Positions 8,571 to 16,807 of a stretch of DNA of 38,779 nucleotides are shown here, piece by piece. Under the pieces are notes generated by a model that saw only the letters and a program-made list of their open reading frames with translations, searched no databases and was not told where the DNA came from. Each line of letters opens with the position of its first letter. Positions within the stretch are counted from its first letter, which is position 1. The stretch is from Planctomycetales bacterium (GTDB lineage: Bacteria; Planctomycetota; Planctomycetia; Pirellulales; Lacipirellulaceae), in contig JAGQOW010000036.1 of the NCBI GenBank assembly GCA_020427155.1, positions 1 to 38,779 of the forward strand. Direction: 5' to 3'. Made by a program: the position numbers and the translations under genes.

Positions 8571-9650
8571 ATGGCGAGACTCCCGAGCACAATCGACGTC
8601 GACAGTCCGACCGCTTCACCGCTGCCAAGTATCATTGGCGCCAGCCCGGCTATGGCCGAGGTCTATCGCATTACTCGCCAGGTGGCTCGCTCGAATGCCT
8701 CGGTGCTGCTGCTAGGCGAAACCGGTACAGGCAAAGAGCTGATTGCCAAAGCGATTCACGAATTGAGCAATCGCCGCGAGCGACCGTTTATCCGAGTCAA
8801 TTGCGGAGCACTCAGCGAAAGTTTGCTCGAAAGCGAGCTGTTCGGCCACGTTCGCGGCGCTTTCACCGGGGCGATCGACAACCGCACGGGGCGGTTCGAG
8901 GCGGCGCACAAAGGCACTATTTTTCTCGACGAAATCAACTCCACGACGCTCCACTTGCAGGTCAAGCTATTGAGGGTGTTGCAGGAACGAGAGTTTGAGC
9001 GCGTCGGCGACACGCGGACTTTGAAGGCAGACACGCGGGTCATCTCGGCCAGCAACCGCGATTTACTGGAACTAGCCGAGGAGGGCAGTTTTCGCGAAGA
9101 CTTGTATTATCGGCTCAATGTTGTGCCCATTTACTTGCCTCCACTTCGCGAGCGGCCCGAGGATATCCCGCTGCTGGTGACCCACTTCCTGAACTACTAC
9201 AATGAACTGAACGATCGCTACGTTGCCCATATCGAACCGGCGGCGATGGAAATGTTGCAAAACTATCGTTGGCCCGGCAATGTCCGCGAGCTCCAGAATT
9301 ACATCGAAGGGGCGGTGGTGATGGCCCAGGGCGACGAACTGAATTGCTCGCTGCTACCGCCAGTAGTCACAACGGGCCGCCAGCCTCGTGCGGTAGGAAC
9401 GCGGGCGATGGATTTTGACTCGCTTACCGAAGAACTTGTTTACACGGGCCTCAACGGTTCGAACAGTGAAGATACGGACATCCATGGACGGATCGTCGAT
9501 CGTGTGGAACGCGAGGTGATTGCCCAGGTGATGCTGGAATGCGACAACGTCCAAATCAAGGCCGCAGCACGTCTGGGCATCAACCGCAACACCTTGCACA
9601 AGAAACTCAAGCAATACGGGCTGGACAGCGACCCGACGAACGACAGATAG
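8571..9650 (+). CDS. Sigma-54 activator (AAA+ and Fis HTH), no receiver
   Basis: This enhancer-binding protein uses ATP to remodel sigma-54 RNA polymerase. In its 359 residues, only about 20 precede the AAA+ domain. Walker A is GETGTGKE (about 49-56), the sigma-54 contact loop GAFTGA is at about 96-101, Walker B GTIFLDEI is at about 115-122 and the R-finger region FREDLYYRLNV is present. A Fis-type helix-turn-helix closes the protein (AAARLGINRNTLHKKLKQYG). There is no N-terminal sensor or receiver, so control must come from another protein or from expression level. The upstream gene, 12 bases away, carries a receiver-like domain. The ATG at 8571 is the first possible start after an in-frame stop; no strong ribosome binding site is visible, which fits translational coupling. 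Confidence 0.92.
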   Translation: MARLPSTIDVDSPTASPLPSIIGASPAMAEVYRITRQVARSNASVLLLGETGTGKELIAKAIHELSNRRERPFIRVNCGALSESLLESELFGHVRGAFTGAIDNRTGRFEAAHKGTIFLDEINSTTLHLQVKLLRVLQEREFERVGDTRTLKADTRVISASNRDLLELAEEGSFREDLYYRLNVVPIYLPPLRERPEDIPLLVTHFLNYYNELNDRYVAHIEPAAMEMLQNYRWPGNVRELQNYIEGAVVMAQGDELNCSLLPPVVTTGRQPRAVGTRAMDFDSLTEELVYTGLNGSNSEDTDIHGRIVDRVEREVIAQVMLECDNVQIKAAARLGINRNTLHKKLKQYGLDSDPTNDR

Positions 9651-9866
9651 CGCTTGCTGGCGCCGTTCTTATCTTCCTGATTTGATTGACTTTTGCTCGA
9701 AGATAGTACCGTTGCCCAATGGGAAAGACCCACACATGAGTAGCCGGTTTCTCCCTGTTCAGAATTGCCACCGAAGGGTGTTCGTTGAGCAGTATGAGTA
9801 GATTGTTACTGTCGCGTCTACTGGCGTAATTTGCAGGCAAATCCATATTTAGTCCTGGTGAACAAC

Positions 9867-10787
9867 ATGGATTCTGGCATCAACATGCTCTGTTTCTCGG
9901 GCAGCTATGTGATAGCGCTGGGTTTGGAGCTGTCGGGTTTGTGGACGCAGGTGCGTCTCCGCCGACCGATGCTGCTTGTGGCTGGAGGTGCGGGGCTGGT
10001 TGCCCATACCTGGTACCTGGGCCGGCGCATAGCTGAGATGCCCGCCGCTCCGCTGGCGAACCAGCAGGACTGGTACGTACTGGCGGCCTGGGCTTTGGCC
10101 ATCATTTACTACTCGCTGAAGTTCTACTACCCTCGCTCCGCGACCGGGATGTTCTTGCTGCCGGCAGTGCTGGGATTGATTGGCGCGTCGCTGCTCGTTT
10201 CGACCGCGCCTCTGTCAAATTCTCAGGGGCCGCGCATCTGGATCCAAATGCACGGCATCTTCCTGATGCTGGGCACTGTGGTCGTACTGTTTGGGTTTCT
10301 GGCTGGGCTGATGTATCTTACGCAGAGCTATCGCTTGAAGCACAAACTTCCCACCCGCAGCCGATTTCAGCTGCCAAGCTTGGAATGGCTCGAGCGCGTC
10401 AATAGCCGGTCGCTCGGTGCCGCAACTTTTCTCGTCGGGGGCGGTTTTTTTACGGGGGTCTTGGGCCGCTTGGCGCAAGAGGGCGACCAGAACTTCGTTC
10501 CTTGGACCGACCCCGTGGTTGTGGCTTTAGCCGCGATGCTGCTCTGGCTGGTCGTGGCCGAGGCGTTTCGCCTGGTCTATCCAGCTGCTCGCCAGGGCCG
10601 CAAAGTGGCGTACCTGACACTCGCAGCTTTCGTCTTTCTAATTCTTGTCCTGGCAGCGGTTACGCTGGAAGATTCGCTGCACGTTGGACCAGAACTGTCT
10701 GAGAATCGAGATTCGATCCCAAGAGACCCGTTCCCGTCCTTGCTGGGGACCGCAATTTGTCAACCTGCCGACGGAGGGCCCCGATGA
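9867..10787 (+). CDS. HemX/CcsA-like cytochrome c assembly protein
   Basis: This 306-residue integral membrane protein has about eight hydrophobic spans and belongs to the cytochrome c assembly (CcsA/HemX) family. Conserved-type His residues appear in VAHTWYL near residue 50 and in IQMHGIFLML near residue 135. HemX-type proteins next to hemA influence heme synthesis or GluTR level; CcsA proteins handle heme for cytochrome c. The adjacency to hemA favours a HemX role, but this is an inference. I chose the ATG at 9867; an in-frame TTG at 9831 would add 12 residues. The stop overlaps the hemA start as ATGA, so the two are translationally coupled. Confidence 0.82.
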   Translation: MDSGINMLCFSGSYVIALGLELSGLWTQVRLRRPMLLVAGGAGLVAHTWYLGRRIAEMPAAPLANQQDWYVLAAWALAIIYYSLKFYYPRSATGMFLLPAVLGLIGASLLVSTAPLSNSQGPRIWIQMHGIFLMLGTVVVLFGFLAGLMYLTQSYRLKHKLPTRSRFQLPSLEWLERVNSRSLGAATFLVGGGFFTGVLGRLAQEGDQNFVPWTDPVVVALAAMLLWLVVAEAFRLVYPAARQGRKVAYLTLAAFVFLILVLAAVTLEDSLHVGPELSENRDSIPRDPFPSLLGTAICQPADGGPR

Positions 10788-12046
10788 ACCTCCGCATGAT
10801 AGGTTGCAGCCACAAAGATGCTCAACTGGACGTTCGGCAGCAACTGGCCTTCAATCCAACCCAAACGCTCGAAGCGTTAGGATTCTGGCAGGCGCGATTT
10901 CCCGACGATGAATTGGCACTGCTGGCCACGTGCAATCGGGTAGAGCTTTACGCAGCCGGTTCGGCCGATCCGCGAGAACTGGTCGACGCGCTCCTCGACT
11001 ACCGTCACGTTTCGACCAGACAGGTCGAGGCCCATCTGATGTCGCTGGCCGATACCGACGTTGTCAGGCATCTGTACCGTGTCACATCGAGTCTAGAAAG
11101 CATGGTCGTCGGCGAACCGCAGATACTGGCGCAGGTGAAACAAGCTTATCAGTTCGCTCAAGAAGTCGGCTCAACGGGACCGATGCTGCACGATCTGTTT
11201 CAATCTGCCTTGCGCACCGCCCGCCGTATCGCTGGTGAGACTGACTTACACAAGCACCGGGTGAGCATCCCAAGCGTTGCGATCTCCGATTTGGCCAGCT
11301 GCGTTTTCGAAAGCTTTGACAACAAACATGTACTGGTCATGGGTGCAGGCGAGATGGCGGAAGAAACCCTCCGCTACCTTCGCGATGCGGGCAAACCGCA
11401 GATTCATGTGATTAATCGAGACGCCGAGCGTGGAAATAGACTCGCCGAGCGTTGGTCTGGCCAATACCATGAGTGGCCTGAGTTGTGGGACCAGTTGGTC
11501 GAAGCCGATCTTGCAATCAGTACCACTTCGGCCAGCGAGCCAGTGGTAACGTCTGAAGAGTTTGATCGGCGTGTATCGCCGTACCGTCATCAGCGGCCAC
11601 TATTCGTACTCGACTTGGCAGTGCCCCGCGATTTTGATCCTGCCGTGGGAGAGGCTCTCGGTGTTTACTTGTACTCTTTGGACGACTTGGCCGAAGCATG
11701 CAAGAACAACCAGGCAGCCCGAGCGGCAGAGCTTCCTAAGGCAGAAAAGATCGTGGCCCAAGAGACGAGTCGCTTTCTGGCCGATGCGAGCCATCGAGCG
11801 ACAGCGCCAGTGATAAGCGGCCTCCGGCAAGAACTCGAACGGCCCAAGAAAGCGGAACTTGAACGGCTGTTTCAGAAGCTGCCCAACCTCGATGAATCCG
11901 GCCGCCGAGAGATCGAGCAATTCGCCGACCGATTGGTCAACAAGATGCTGCACCCGCCCATGGAATCGCTCCGCGATGCCTCGCAGAACGGGACGCCGCA
12001 TGGGCTACTCGATGCCCTGCGGCGGTTGTTCAAGCTGGAGGATTAG
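10784..12046 (+). CDS. hemA: Glutamyl-tRNA reductase
   Basis: GluTR reduces glutamyl-tRNA(Glu) to glutamate-1-semialdehyde with NADPH, the first committed step of C5 tetrapyrrole synthesis. The 420 residues match the family. The catalytic Cys is residue 50 in LLATCNRVELY. The specificity block SLESMVVGEPQILAQVKQAY is near 105-124, the nucleotide-binding loop VMGAGEMAEE near 186 and the VLDLAVPRDFDP block near 280. The C-terminal dimerisation helix includes FADRLVNKMLHPP. GGAGG lies 7 bases before the ATG at 10784, which overlaps the stop of the upstream gene (ATGA). No hemL or hemC is adjacent. Confidence 0.95.
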   Translation: MNLRMIGCSHKDAQLDVRQQLAFNPTQTLEALGFWQARFPDDELALLATCNRVELYAAGSADPRELVDALLDYRHVSTRQVEAHLMSLADTDVVRHLYRVTSSLESMVVGEPQILAQVKQAYQFAQEVGSTGPMLHDLFQSALRTARRIAGETDLHKHRVSIPSVAISDLASCVFESFDNKHVLVMGAGEMAEETLRYLRDAGKPQIHVINRDAERGNRLAERWSGQYHEWPELWDQLVEADLAISTTSASEPVVTSEEFDRRVSPYRHQRPLFVLDLAVPRDFDPAVGEALGVYLYSLDDLAEACKNNQAARAAELPKAEKIVAQETSRFLADASHRATAPVISGLRQELERPKKAELERLFQKLPNLDESGRREIEQFADRLVNKMLHPPMESLRDASQNGTPHGLLDALRRLFKLED

Positions 12047-12088
12047 CTCTGGAAGGTCTCCTGTGAGTACCGCGACCGCTGAGCCTGA

Positions 12089-12529
12089 TTATTCATACTC
12101 CTCTTCATCGTCTTCATCTTCTAGGTCTTCTTCATACTCATATTCGTATTCGTACTCTTCGCCGCCGGCATCTTCGTCGTCGTCCCCTTCAAGTTCCGAA
12201 TCGTCCTCTACCTCTTCCCACTCGTCGTCTTCATACTCATCTTCTTCCAGCTCTTCGTCGTATTCTGATTCTTCCTCATCGTCTTCGATGTCAGAATCAT
12301 CTTCTTCATCCAGTCCCATGTCGTCGTCCTCTTCGTACTCGTACTCGTACTCTTGATCGTCGTCTTCGTCTTCGTACTGAAACTCGTCATCCTCGACGTC
12401 GGCGTCGTCCAGCTCCGCGCCGTCCAGTTCGGGACCATCTAAATCGGCTCCATCGAGTTCAGCGGCCAGGCGTGCCTCTCTAGCTTGCGTGGCAGACTTT
12501 CTTGGGTTGTTCATCACGATCGATTGCAC
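12089..12529 (-). CDS. Hyperacidic, probably disordered protein
   Basis: After about 20 ordinary residues (NNPRKSATQAREARLAAELD) the 146-residue protein becomes almost entirely Asp, Glu and Tyr, with short runs such as DDADVEDDEF and repeated EYEYEYE, and stays so to the stop. No domain is recognisable. The GTG at 12529 is preferred because AAGGAG ends about 6 bases upstream. That AAGGAG lies inside the coding sequence if the ATG at 12547 is used; an ATG at 12514 is a third option. It is tail-to-tail with hemA. Possible roles include binding of cations or basic proteins, but this is a guess. The Ser-rich open frame on the other strand is its shadow. Confidence 0.65.
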   Translation of the reverse strand: MQSIVMNNPRKSATQAREARLAAELDGADLDGPELDGAELDDADVEDDEFQYEDEDDDQEYEYEYEEDDDMGLDEEDDSDIEDDEEESEYDEELEEDEYEDDEWEEVEDDSELEGDDDEDAGGEEYEYEYEYEEDLEDEDDEEEYE

Positions 12530-12634
12530 GGTTTGCTCCTTACCCATCTCACTTAATTAGAGAAGCCCCAGCGGCAACTCTGCTCCAGCAAACTCCGACG
12601 ATGTATTTAGTGCGGCACTATCTCATCGTATCGA

Positions 12635-12651
12635 GTCCTGAAAATCAGGAC
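12635..12651 (-). terminator. Short hairpin after scpB, no T tract
   Basis: GTCCTGA and TCAGGAC are separated by AAA, 11 bases beyond the scpB stop. There is no T run on the minus strand, so termination would be weak or factor-dependent. Confidence 0.3.
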
Positions 12652-12662
12652 CGTTCGTTACA

Positions 12663-13364
12663 CTAAACACCACTATCGATGCTACGAATTTGATCGATTT
12701 CTGGTAAATGTTCCAAGCGTCGTAGACCAAAAACTTGCAAAAACTTTTTCGTCGTCCCGTAGAGGAACGGGCGACCCAATTCCTCAGCTCGCCCGACAAT
12801 ACGCAAAAAATCACGTTCCATCAACACTCGGAGGATTTCTCCACATTGAACGCCACGAATGGCCTCGACCTCGGCTCGCACCACAGGCTGCCGATAAGCT
12901 ACGACCGAAAGGGTTTCCAAGGCCGGGGCCGAGAGGGTCATCTCCTCAGGACATCCGTGAAAACGCCTAATCCAAGCAGCCAGTTGCGGTCGGGTAAGCA
13001 GCTGAACGCCCCCTGCCACGTCTACCACCTGCATGGCACTTGACCGCTGGTCGTAGCGGCGAGCCAGTTCGCTGACCAAGGTTCGAGCTTCGGTACCATC
13101 GGCCAATTTGGCCAAATTCGCCAGTTTTCTCGTAGAAATCGGCTCTCGCGATAAGAATAGAACCGCCTCGAGTCGTAATAATTTGGCTTCCTTACTGTCT
13201 TCTACAGCAGGCGAAGCCCCAGCAGCGGCCGGTAATCGCCAGCTCGCTGGGTTGGGAGCCGCTGCCGGCCGATAGAGCAGCGTGCGGTAGCGGCCCGCCG
13301 CACTCGAGAGGAGATGCCCTAGGGTAGTGCTTTTTTTTCGCATGCAGCAGGCCATTGACGTCAT
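12663..13364 (-). CDS. scpB: Segregation and condensation protein B
   Basis: ScpB is the winged-helix subunit of the SMC-ScpAB condensin complex and acts on the nucleoid. The family core starts at about residue 60 with AKLLRLEAVLFLSREPI. It continues with GGVQLLTRPQLAAWI and the conserved LETLSVVAYRQPVVRAEVEA block, and ends with GRPFLYGTTKKFLQVFGL. The 233-residue reading has a non-conserved N-terminal extension of about 55 residues, encoded across a run of eight A. The true start may be internal, or the extension may be lineage-specific. Several ATGs (13364, 13355, 13343) are possible and none has a good ribosome binding site. No scpA is in the window. It lies 24 bases after the upstream gene's stop, a likely operon. 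Confidence 0.88.
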   Translation of the reverse strand: MTSMACCMRKKSTTLGHLLSSAAGRYRTLLYRPAAAPNPASWRLPAAAGASPAVEDSKEAKLLRLEAVLFLSREPISTRKLANLAKLADGTEARTLVSELARRYDQRSSAMQVVDVAGGVQLLTRPQLAAWIRRFHGCPEEMTLSAPALETLSVVAYRQPVVRAEVEAIRGVQCGEILRVLMERDFLRIVGRAEELGRPFLYGTTKKFLQVFGLRRLEHLPEIDQIRSIDSGV

Positions 13365-13388
13365 GAAAACTGGTAAACACGAGGCATA

Positions 13389-13907
13389 TCAGTGAAATCG
13401 TCGCTGTTCTCGACGCGCCAACTGCCAACTCGAGACTTCGCCGACGACTTGCTGAATGGATACCAAGGGATTGCCTGCCACGGCCTCAAACTGCTGTGTC
13501 GCTTCGGCATCTTGGACCAATGGCATGGCACAGCGAAATCGGAACATCTGGCCACTGTTGCCCCATTTTTCCAGGCTGTATTCAGCGGCTCCCATGCCTC
13601 GCAGCTGCTTCAACATGGGCTCTGCCTGGAAAGAGATTGCCGAATCGCCTCTTTCTCCAGGTCTGTCTACTGTGGTGACGGTCGGCGAGGGAGCCGGCGT
13701 GGAAAGATTCAGTTGGTATCGGGGCGCCGAAATCATCGATTCTGAATCGTGCTTTACCTGTCCGTAGCCCAATGCTTCCTGAGCAAGCTCTACCACTCGG
13801 TCGACCACGCCTTGGGCACTAGGTGGCAAGGGCCCGTAATAAACCCAAGCCGATGGCAATCCTACTAAGACCAGCAACATGATTGCCGCACGCATCATTA
13901 CTGCCAT
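13389..13907 (-). CDS. Membrane-anchored protein of unknown function
   Basis: The 172-residue protein has one N-terminal hydrophobic segment (about residues 5-24), which may be an uncleaved anchor or a signal peptide. A 30-residue helical stretch, a Pro/Thr/Ser-rich linker (STPAPSPTVTTVDRP) and a C-terminal domain of about 75 residues follow. The C-terminal part, with YSLEKWGNSGQMFRFRCAMP and ending in EQRRFH, resembles secreted planctomycete proteins I cannot name. GAGG lies about 9 bases before the ATG at 13907. It precedes scpB in the same direction and is divergent from the cysteine desulfurase. Confidence 0.7.
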   Translation of the reverse strand: MAVMMRAAIMLLVLVGLPSAWVYYGPLPPSAQGVVDRVVELAQEALGYGQVKHDSESMISAPRYQLNLSTPAPSPTVTTVDRPGERGDSAISFQAEPMLKQLRGMGAAEYSLEKWGNSGQMFRFRCAMPLVQDAEATQQFEAVAGNPLVSIQQVVGEVSSWQLARREQRRFH

Positions 13908-14089
13908 AGGTAGTACCTCATCTCAATCCGACTGTGTAATAAACTGGCATTGGCGGCAAAATGATAGCTAGGGACGTTTTTGGCCTGCAATGGCAATATC
14001 AGCCTGCAATCGCTGACCGCCAGTGGCACGGGCCATGAATTCAGCGTGCTGGCGGCTTGTGGCTCGTGGCCAAGCACTACAATGCCAGC

Positions 14090-15283
14090 ATGTCCGACGC
14101 GATCTACCTCGACTTCAATGCCACCGCCCCGATCCTGCCTGCGGCTGCCGATGCAGTCCGTGAAGCTTCTCTCCGGTTTGGAGCCAATCCGGGTAGCCAA
14201 CACGAGCCTGGCCGAGAGGCTCGCCGGGCCTTGGAAAACGCCCGAGAGAGGATTGGGGAATTGCTCGGAGCACGTCTTGGCGGCGCCAATCCCGACCGGC
14301 TGATATTCACCAGCGGAGGTACCGAAGCCAACAATCTGGCGCTGCTGGGACTCCGAGGCTTGCCCGGACAACATGCAGTCGCAACCCTGCCGAGCCGAAC
14401 ACGGCATTTGATCACCTCAGCCATCGAGCACCCCAGCGTGATCGAGCCAGCGGCTCATCTGCAACAATTGGGCTGGCAAGTTTCGCAGATCGGCGTTGAC
14501 GAAAACGGAGCGGTCCGCCTTGACGAGTTCGACGACCTGGTAGGGACACGTCCCAGCCTTGTAAGTTTGATGATGGCGAACAACGAAACCGGGGTCCTGC
14601 AGCCTGTTGAGACTGTCGCCAAGTTGTGTCGCGAGCATGGCATCCCGGTCCACTGTGATGCGGCACAAGCGGTTGGAAAAATACCCGTCGATTTTGCCAG
14701 ACTGCAGCTGTCGATGCTGAGCTGTGCGGCTCACAAGTTTCAGGGACCTCTCGGGATCGGCGTCTTGGTGGTTCGAAATGAGATCGTTCTGCATCCGATC
14801 ATGTTTGGCGGGCATCAACAAGCCGATCTTCGGCCAGGAACAGATACCTTGGCTTTGGCAGCGGGAATGTGTGAGGCACTCGAATTTAGTTGCCAGGCAA
14901 TCGAACAGCGCGGCCGAGAAGTGGCAGAAAAGCGAGATCAACTCGAACAGCTGGTTTTGAAAGGGTTTCCACGGGCGATGGTGATTGGTCGCGACTCCTC
15001 GCGGCTGCCAAACACCTCAAACATTGCCTTTGTTGGGCTCGATCGACAGGCACTCGTCATGGCACTTGACCTGGAGGGAGTTGCCTGTTCGACAGGTTCA
15101 GCCTGCTCAAGCGGTTCCAGCGAATTGTCTCCCACTCATCTAGCTATGGGACTCGATCCGAGCGCTGCAGAGGGGGCGGTCCGCTTCAGTTTGGGTATCT
15201 CGACTACAGCTGCGGAAATCGATGAGGCCGCTCGTCGTATCCTCTTCTGCTGTCAGCGTTTAGAACGAGGCAGAAACCTCTAA
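14090..15283 (+). CDS. Cysteine desulfurase (NifS/IscS type)
   Basis: This PLP enzyme moves sulfur from cysteine to acceptors for Fe-S clusters and thio-cofactors. Its 397 residues match the family. Visible motifs are YLDFNATAP at the N-terminus, FTSGGTEANNLAL near 80, MMANNETGVLQPV near 160, the PLP-binding Lys in CAAHKFQGP near 212 and the catalytic Cys loop GVACSTGSACSSGS near 335. The Ser-rich loop after the Cys fits the IscS/NifS class. The ATG at 14090 is preferred because it aligns with the family start; an in-frame TTG at 14057 adds 11 residues. There is no iscU or other Fe-S gene nearby, so the acceptor is unknown. Confidence 0.92.
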   Translation: MSDAIYLDFNATAPILPAAADAVREASLRFGANPGSQHEPGREARRALENARERIGELLGARLGGANPDRLIFTSGGTEANNLALLGLRGLPGQHAVATLPSRTRHLITSAIEHPSVIEPAAHLQQLGWQVSQIGVDENGAVRLDEFDDLVGTRPSLVSLMMANNETGVLQPVETVAKLCREHGIPVHCDAAQAVGKIPVDFARLQLSMLSCAAHKFQGPLGIGVLVVRNEIVLHPIMFGGHQQADLRPGTDTLALAAGMCEALEFSCQAIEQRGREVAEKRDQLEQLVLKGFPRAMVIGRDSSRLPNTSNIAFVGLDRQALVMALDLEGVACSTGSACSSGSSELSPTHLAMGLDPSAAEGAVRFSLGISTTAAEIDEAARRILFCCQRLERGRNL

Positions 15284-15412
15284 AAAAACCGTTTGTCTCC
15301 TCCCTGTTTTGCTCTCGATCGGGTAGAATCGGTGCTTCATTTATTAGCATATTTCTGCGGTGTGCGAGCGGCTTTCGTTCCGTTTTTTGGAACACGGTAA
15401 AAACACTCAAGT

Positions 15413-16468
15413 GTGGACGGAACCATGGTGGTCAACGGGGTGACGCATATCGAATTGCCTGGTCGCTTCTGTGACTCGCTTCAGGAACCTGAGGTAGCCC
15501 TGCCCTGCTTTGTTGCCGGCCCCGAGAATCGTCTGACTGTCGCCGCATTTCAGCGGTTAATGGATCCTGACCCGCTCGATTCCAGCTTAGCGTTTTTCAA
15601 TCCCTTCGTGCTGGTAGGTCCTACGGGGAGCGGCAAGTCGCACCTGGCACGCGGAATTTGCCGCAAGTATCACTTGCTTTTTGGTGACGAAGGGGTCGCC
15701 TATTTTACAGCCATCGACTTTGCGCGCCAGCTGCAAACTGCTCGTGAAGAAGCGGGGTTAGAGGTATTCAGAGATCGTTTGAGCAATGTGTCGCTTTTGA
15801 TCGTCGAAGACTTACAGAAGTTGCCAGAGCGGGAATTTGTTCAGCGGGAATTGCGCGACCTTATCGAGCTGCTAGTATCTGCAGAGCGAATTGTTCTGAT
15901 CACCTCGCAACAATCTCCCTCTACCATGCTGCAACAAGAAGTAGGGCTTTGTGATCGTCTGGCAAGCGGTCTGACGATTCAGCTACGGCCCCCAAGCTTC
16001 CCAGCCCGTCAAGAAATCCTTCAAATGGCGGCAGGCTCGTATGCTGTTTCCCTCAACTCCCAGCAACTCGAAAGTATTGCCAAGAGCGTGGACGGTCCGG
16101 CACCGCAACTGCTTCGAGCCTTGGCCAAAGTCAAGTTGGACTGTTGCCACGACTTGGACGCTTCTCAGCTGGGTGAACCCATCCGACTTAAACAGATCAT
16201 TGCCGTCGTGGCACGATATTTTTCCATTACCCAAGCTGCGCTTTGCAGCCCCAACCGACGCAAATCACTAGTCCATGCACGTGCTGTTGTTGTCCATCTC
16301 GCTCGCAAGCTTACTGATTTGAGTTATACCCAAATCGGTCAAGGCCTGGGACGTCGCGACCATACGACAATTATGCAGGCCCATCGCAACATCCGGCAAT
16401 TGCTTGCCGACGATCCCGCGATCCAGCAGTCGCTCGATCAATTGCAACGTATTCTGACCGCCCCTTGA
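15413..16468 (+). CDS. dnaA: Short DnaA initiator (domains III and IV)
   Basis: DnaA binds origin boxes and opens DNA. The 351 residues have Walker A GPTGSGKSHL (about 69-78), Walker B LLIVED (about 128-133), an AAA+ lid region and the DNA-binding signature GRRDHTTIMQAHRNI in the C-terminal domain IV. Domain I (DnaB and dimer contact) and the linker domain II are missing: only about 45 residues precede the AAA+ core. Usual DnaA is 440-500 residues. The Walker B variant (LLIVEDLQKL instead of the LLLIDDIQFL type) suggests a diverged form, and a DnaA/Hda-like paralogue cannot be excluded. The start is GTG 15413 or ATG 15425, neither with a good ribosome binding site. Position before dnaN and gyrB supports the initiator role. 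Confidence 0.85.
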   Translation: MDGTMVVNGVTHIELPGRFCDSLQEPEVALPCFVAGPENRLTVAAFQRLMDPDPLDSSLAFFNPFVLVGPTGSGKSHLARGICRKYHLLFGDEGVAYFTAIDFARQLQTAREEAGLEVFRDRLSNVSLLIVEDLQKLPEREFVQRELRDLIELLVSAERIVLITSQQSPSTMLQQEVGLCDRLASGLTIQLRPPSFPARQEILQMAAGSYAVSLNSQQLESIAKSVDGPAPQLLRALAKVKLDCCHDLDASQLGEPIRLKQIIAVVARYFSITQAALCSPNRRKSLVHARAVVVHLARKLTDLSYTQIGQGLGRRDHTTIMQAHRNIRQLLADDPAIQQSLDQLQRILTAP

Positions 16469-16576
16469 GTTCCTGCTCATATAGCCCTGACTCTTTCCTT
16501 GAACAACGATATTCATCACCAAGAGCAACTCCCCTGGAAAACTTGTCTCCACCATGTCGCTATCTCTGATTGTGTA

Positions 16577-16593
16577 ACTTGGCACTGCCAAGT
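16577..16593. repeat. Perfect 7-bp inverted repeat in dnaA-dnaN gap
   Basis: ACTTGGC and GCCAAGT surround ACT. There is no T run after it on either strand, so a protein-binding site is more likely than a terminator. Confidence 0.4.
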
Positions 16594-16795
16594 GTTCCAT
16601 CACTCACTAATTTCGCAAGTTTTCCCAACAAAGACCTGACGACCTATTAACGACAACTCAACACGTTTGCCACTTAGCTCACTCTGCACTAAAGAATTGC
16701 AATAGCTAACTTTACGTTTTTCAGCGTTCCGCTTTCGACACTTTTGTTACTCCTTTTACTGCTGTTACTAACTTCAAACTATATAAGACAAACTC

Positions 16796-16803
16796 AGGAG
16801 GTG
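16796..16803 (+). promoter_or_regulatory. dnaN: Full consensus ribosome binding site for dnaN
   Basis: AGGAGGTG ends 4 bases before a TTG at 16808. This is the strongest Shine-Dalgarno sequence I see in the window and supports the TTG start over the ATG at 16892. Confidence 0.7.
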
Positions 16804-16807
16804 CCTG

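Larger units (their letters stand above)
16469..16807 (+). other. dnaA-dnaN gap, candidate origin region
   Basis: This 339-base gap is richer in A/T than its neighbours, especially 16600-16795, and the top strand is pyrimidine-rich with repeated GTTACT (about 16746 and 16763). The gene order dnaA, dnaN, dciA, gyrB is typical of origin regions. However, I find no convincing TTATCCACA-type box; the nearest matches (for example TTTGCCACT near 16666) have three mismatches. It may be part of the origin, or simply the leader and promoter of dnaN. Confidence 0.4.

Noticed and set aside
11859..12356. Ser/Tyr-rich plus-strand frame over the end of hemA and the acidic gene
   Set aside because: It is the antisense reading of the Asp/Glu repeats and overlaps hemA; no start signal.
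16577..16593. Sigma-54-like TGGCAC within the dnaA-dnaN gap
   Set aside because: No TTGC at the right distance; the bases belong to a palindrome instead.
16469..16807. DnaA boxes
   Set aside because: Best 9-mers have about three mismatches to TTATCCACA, no better than chance.
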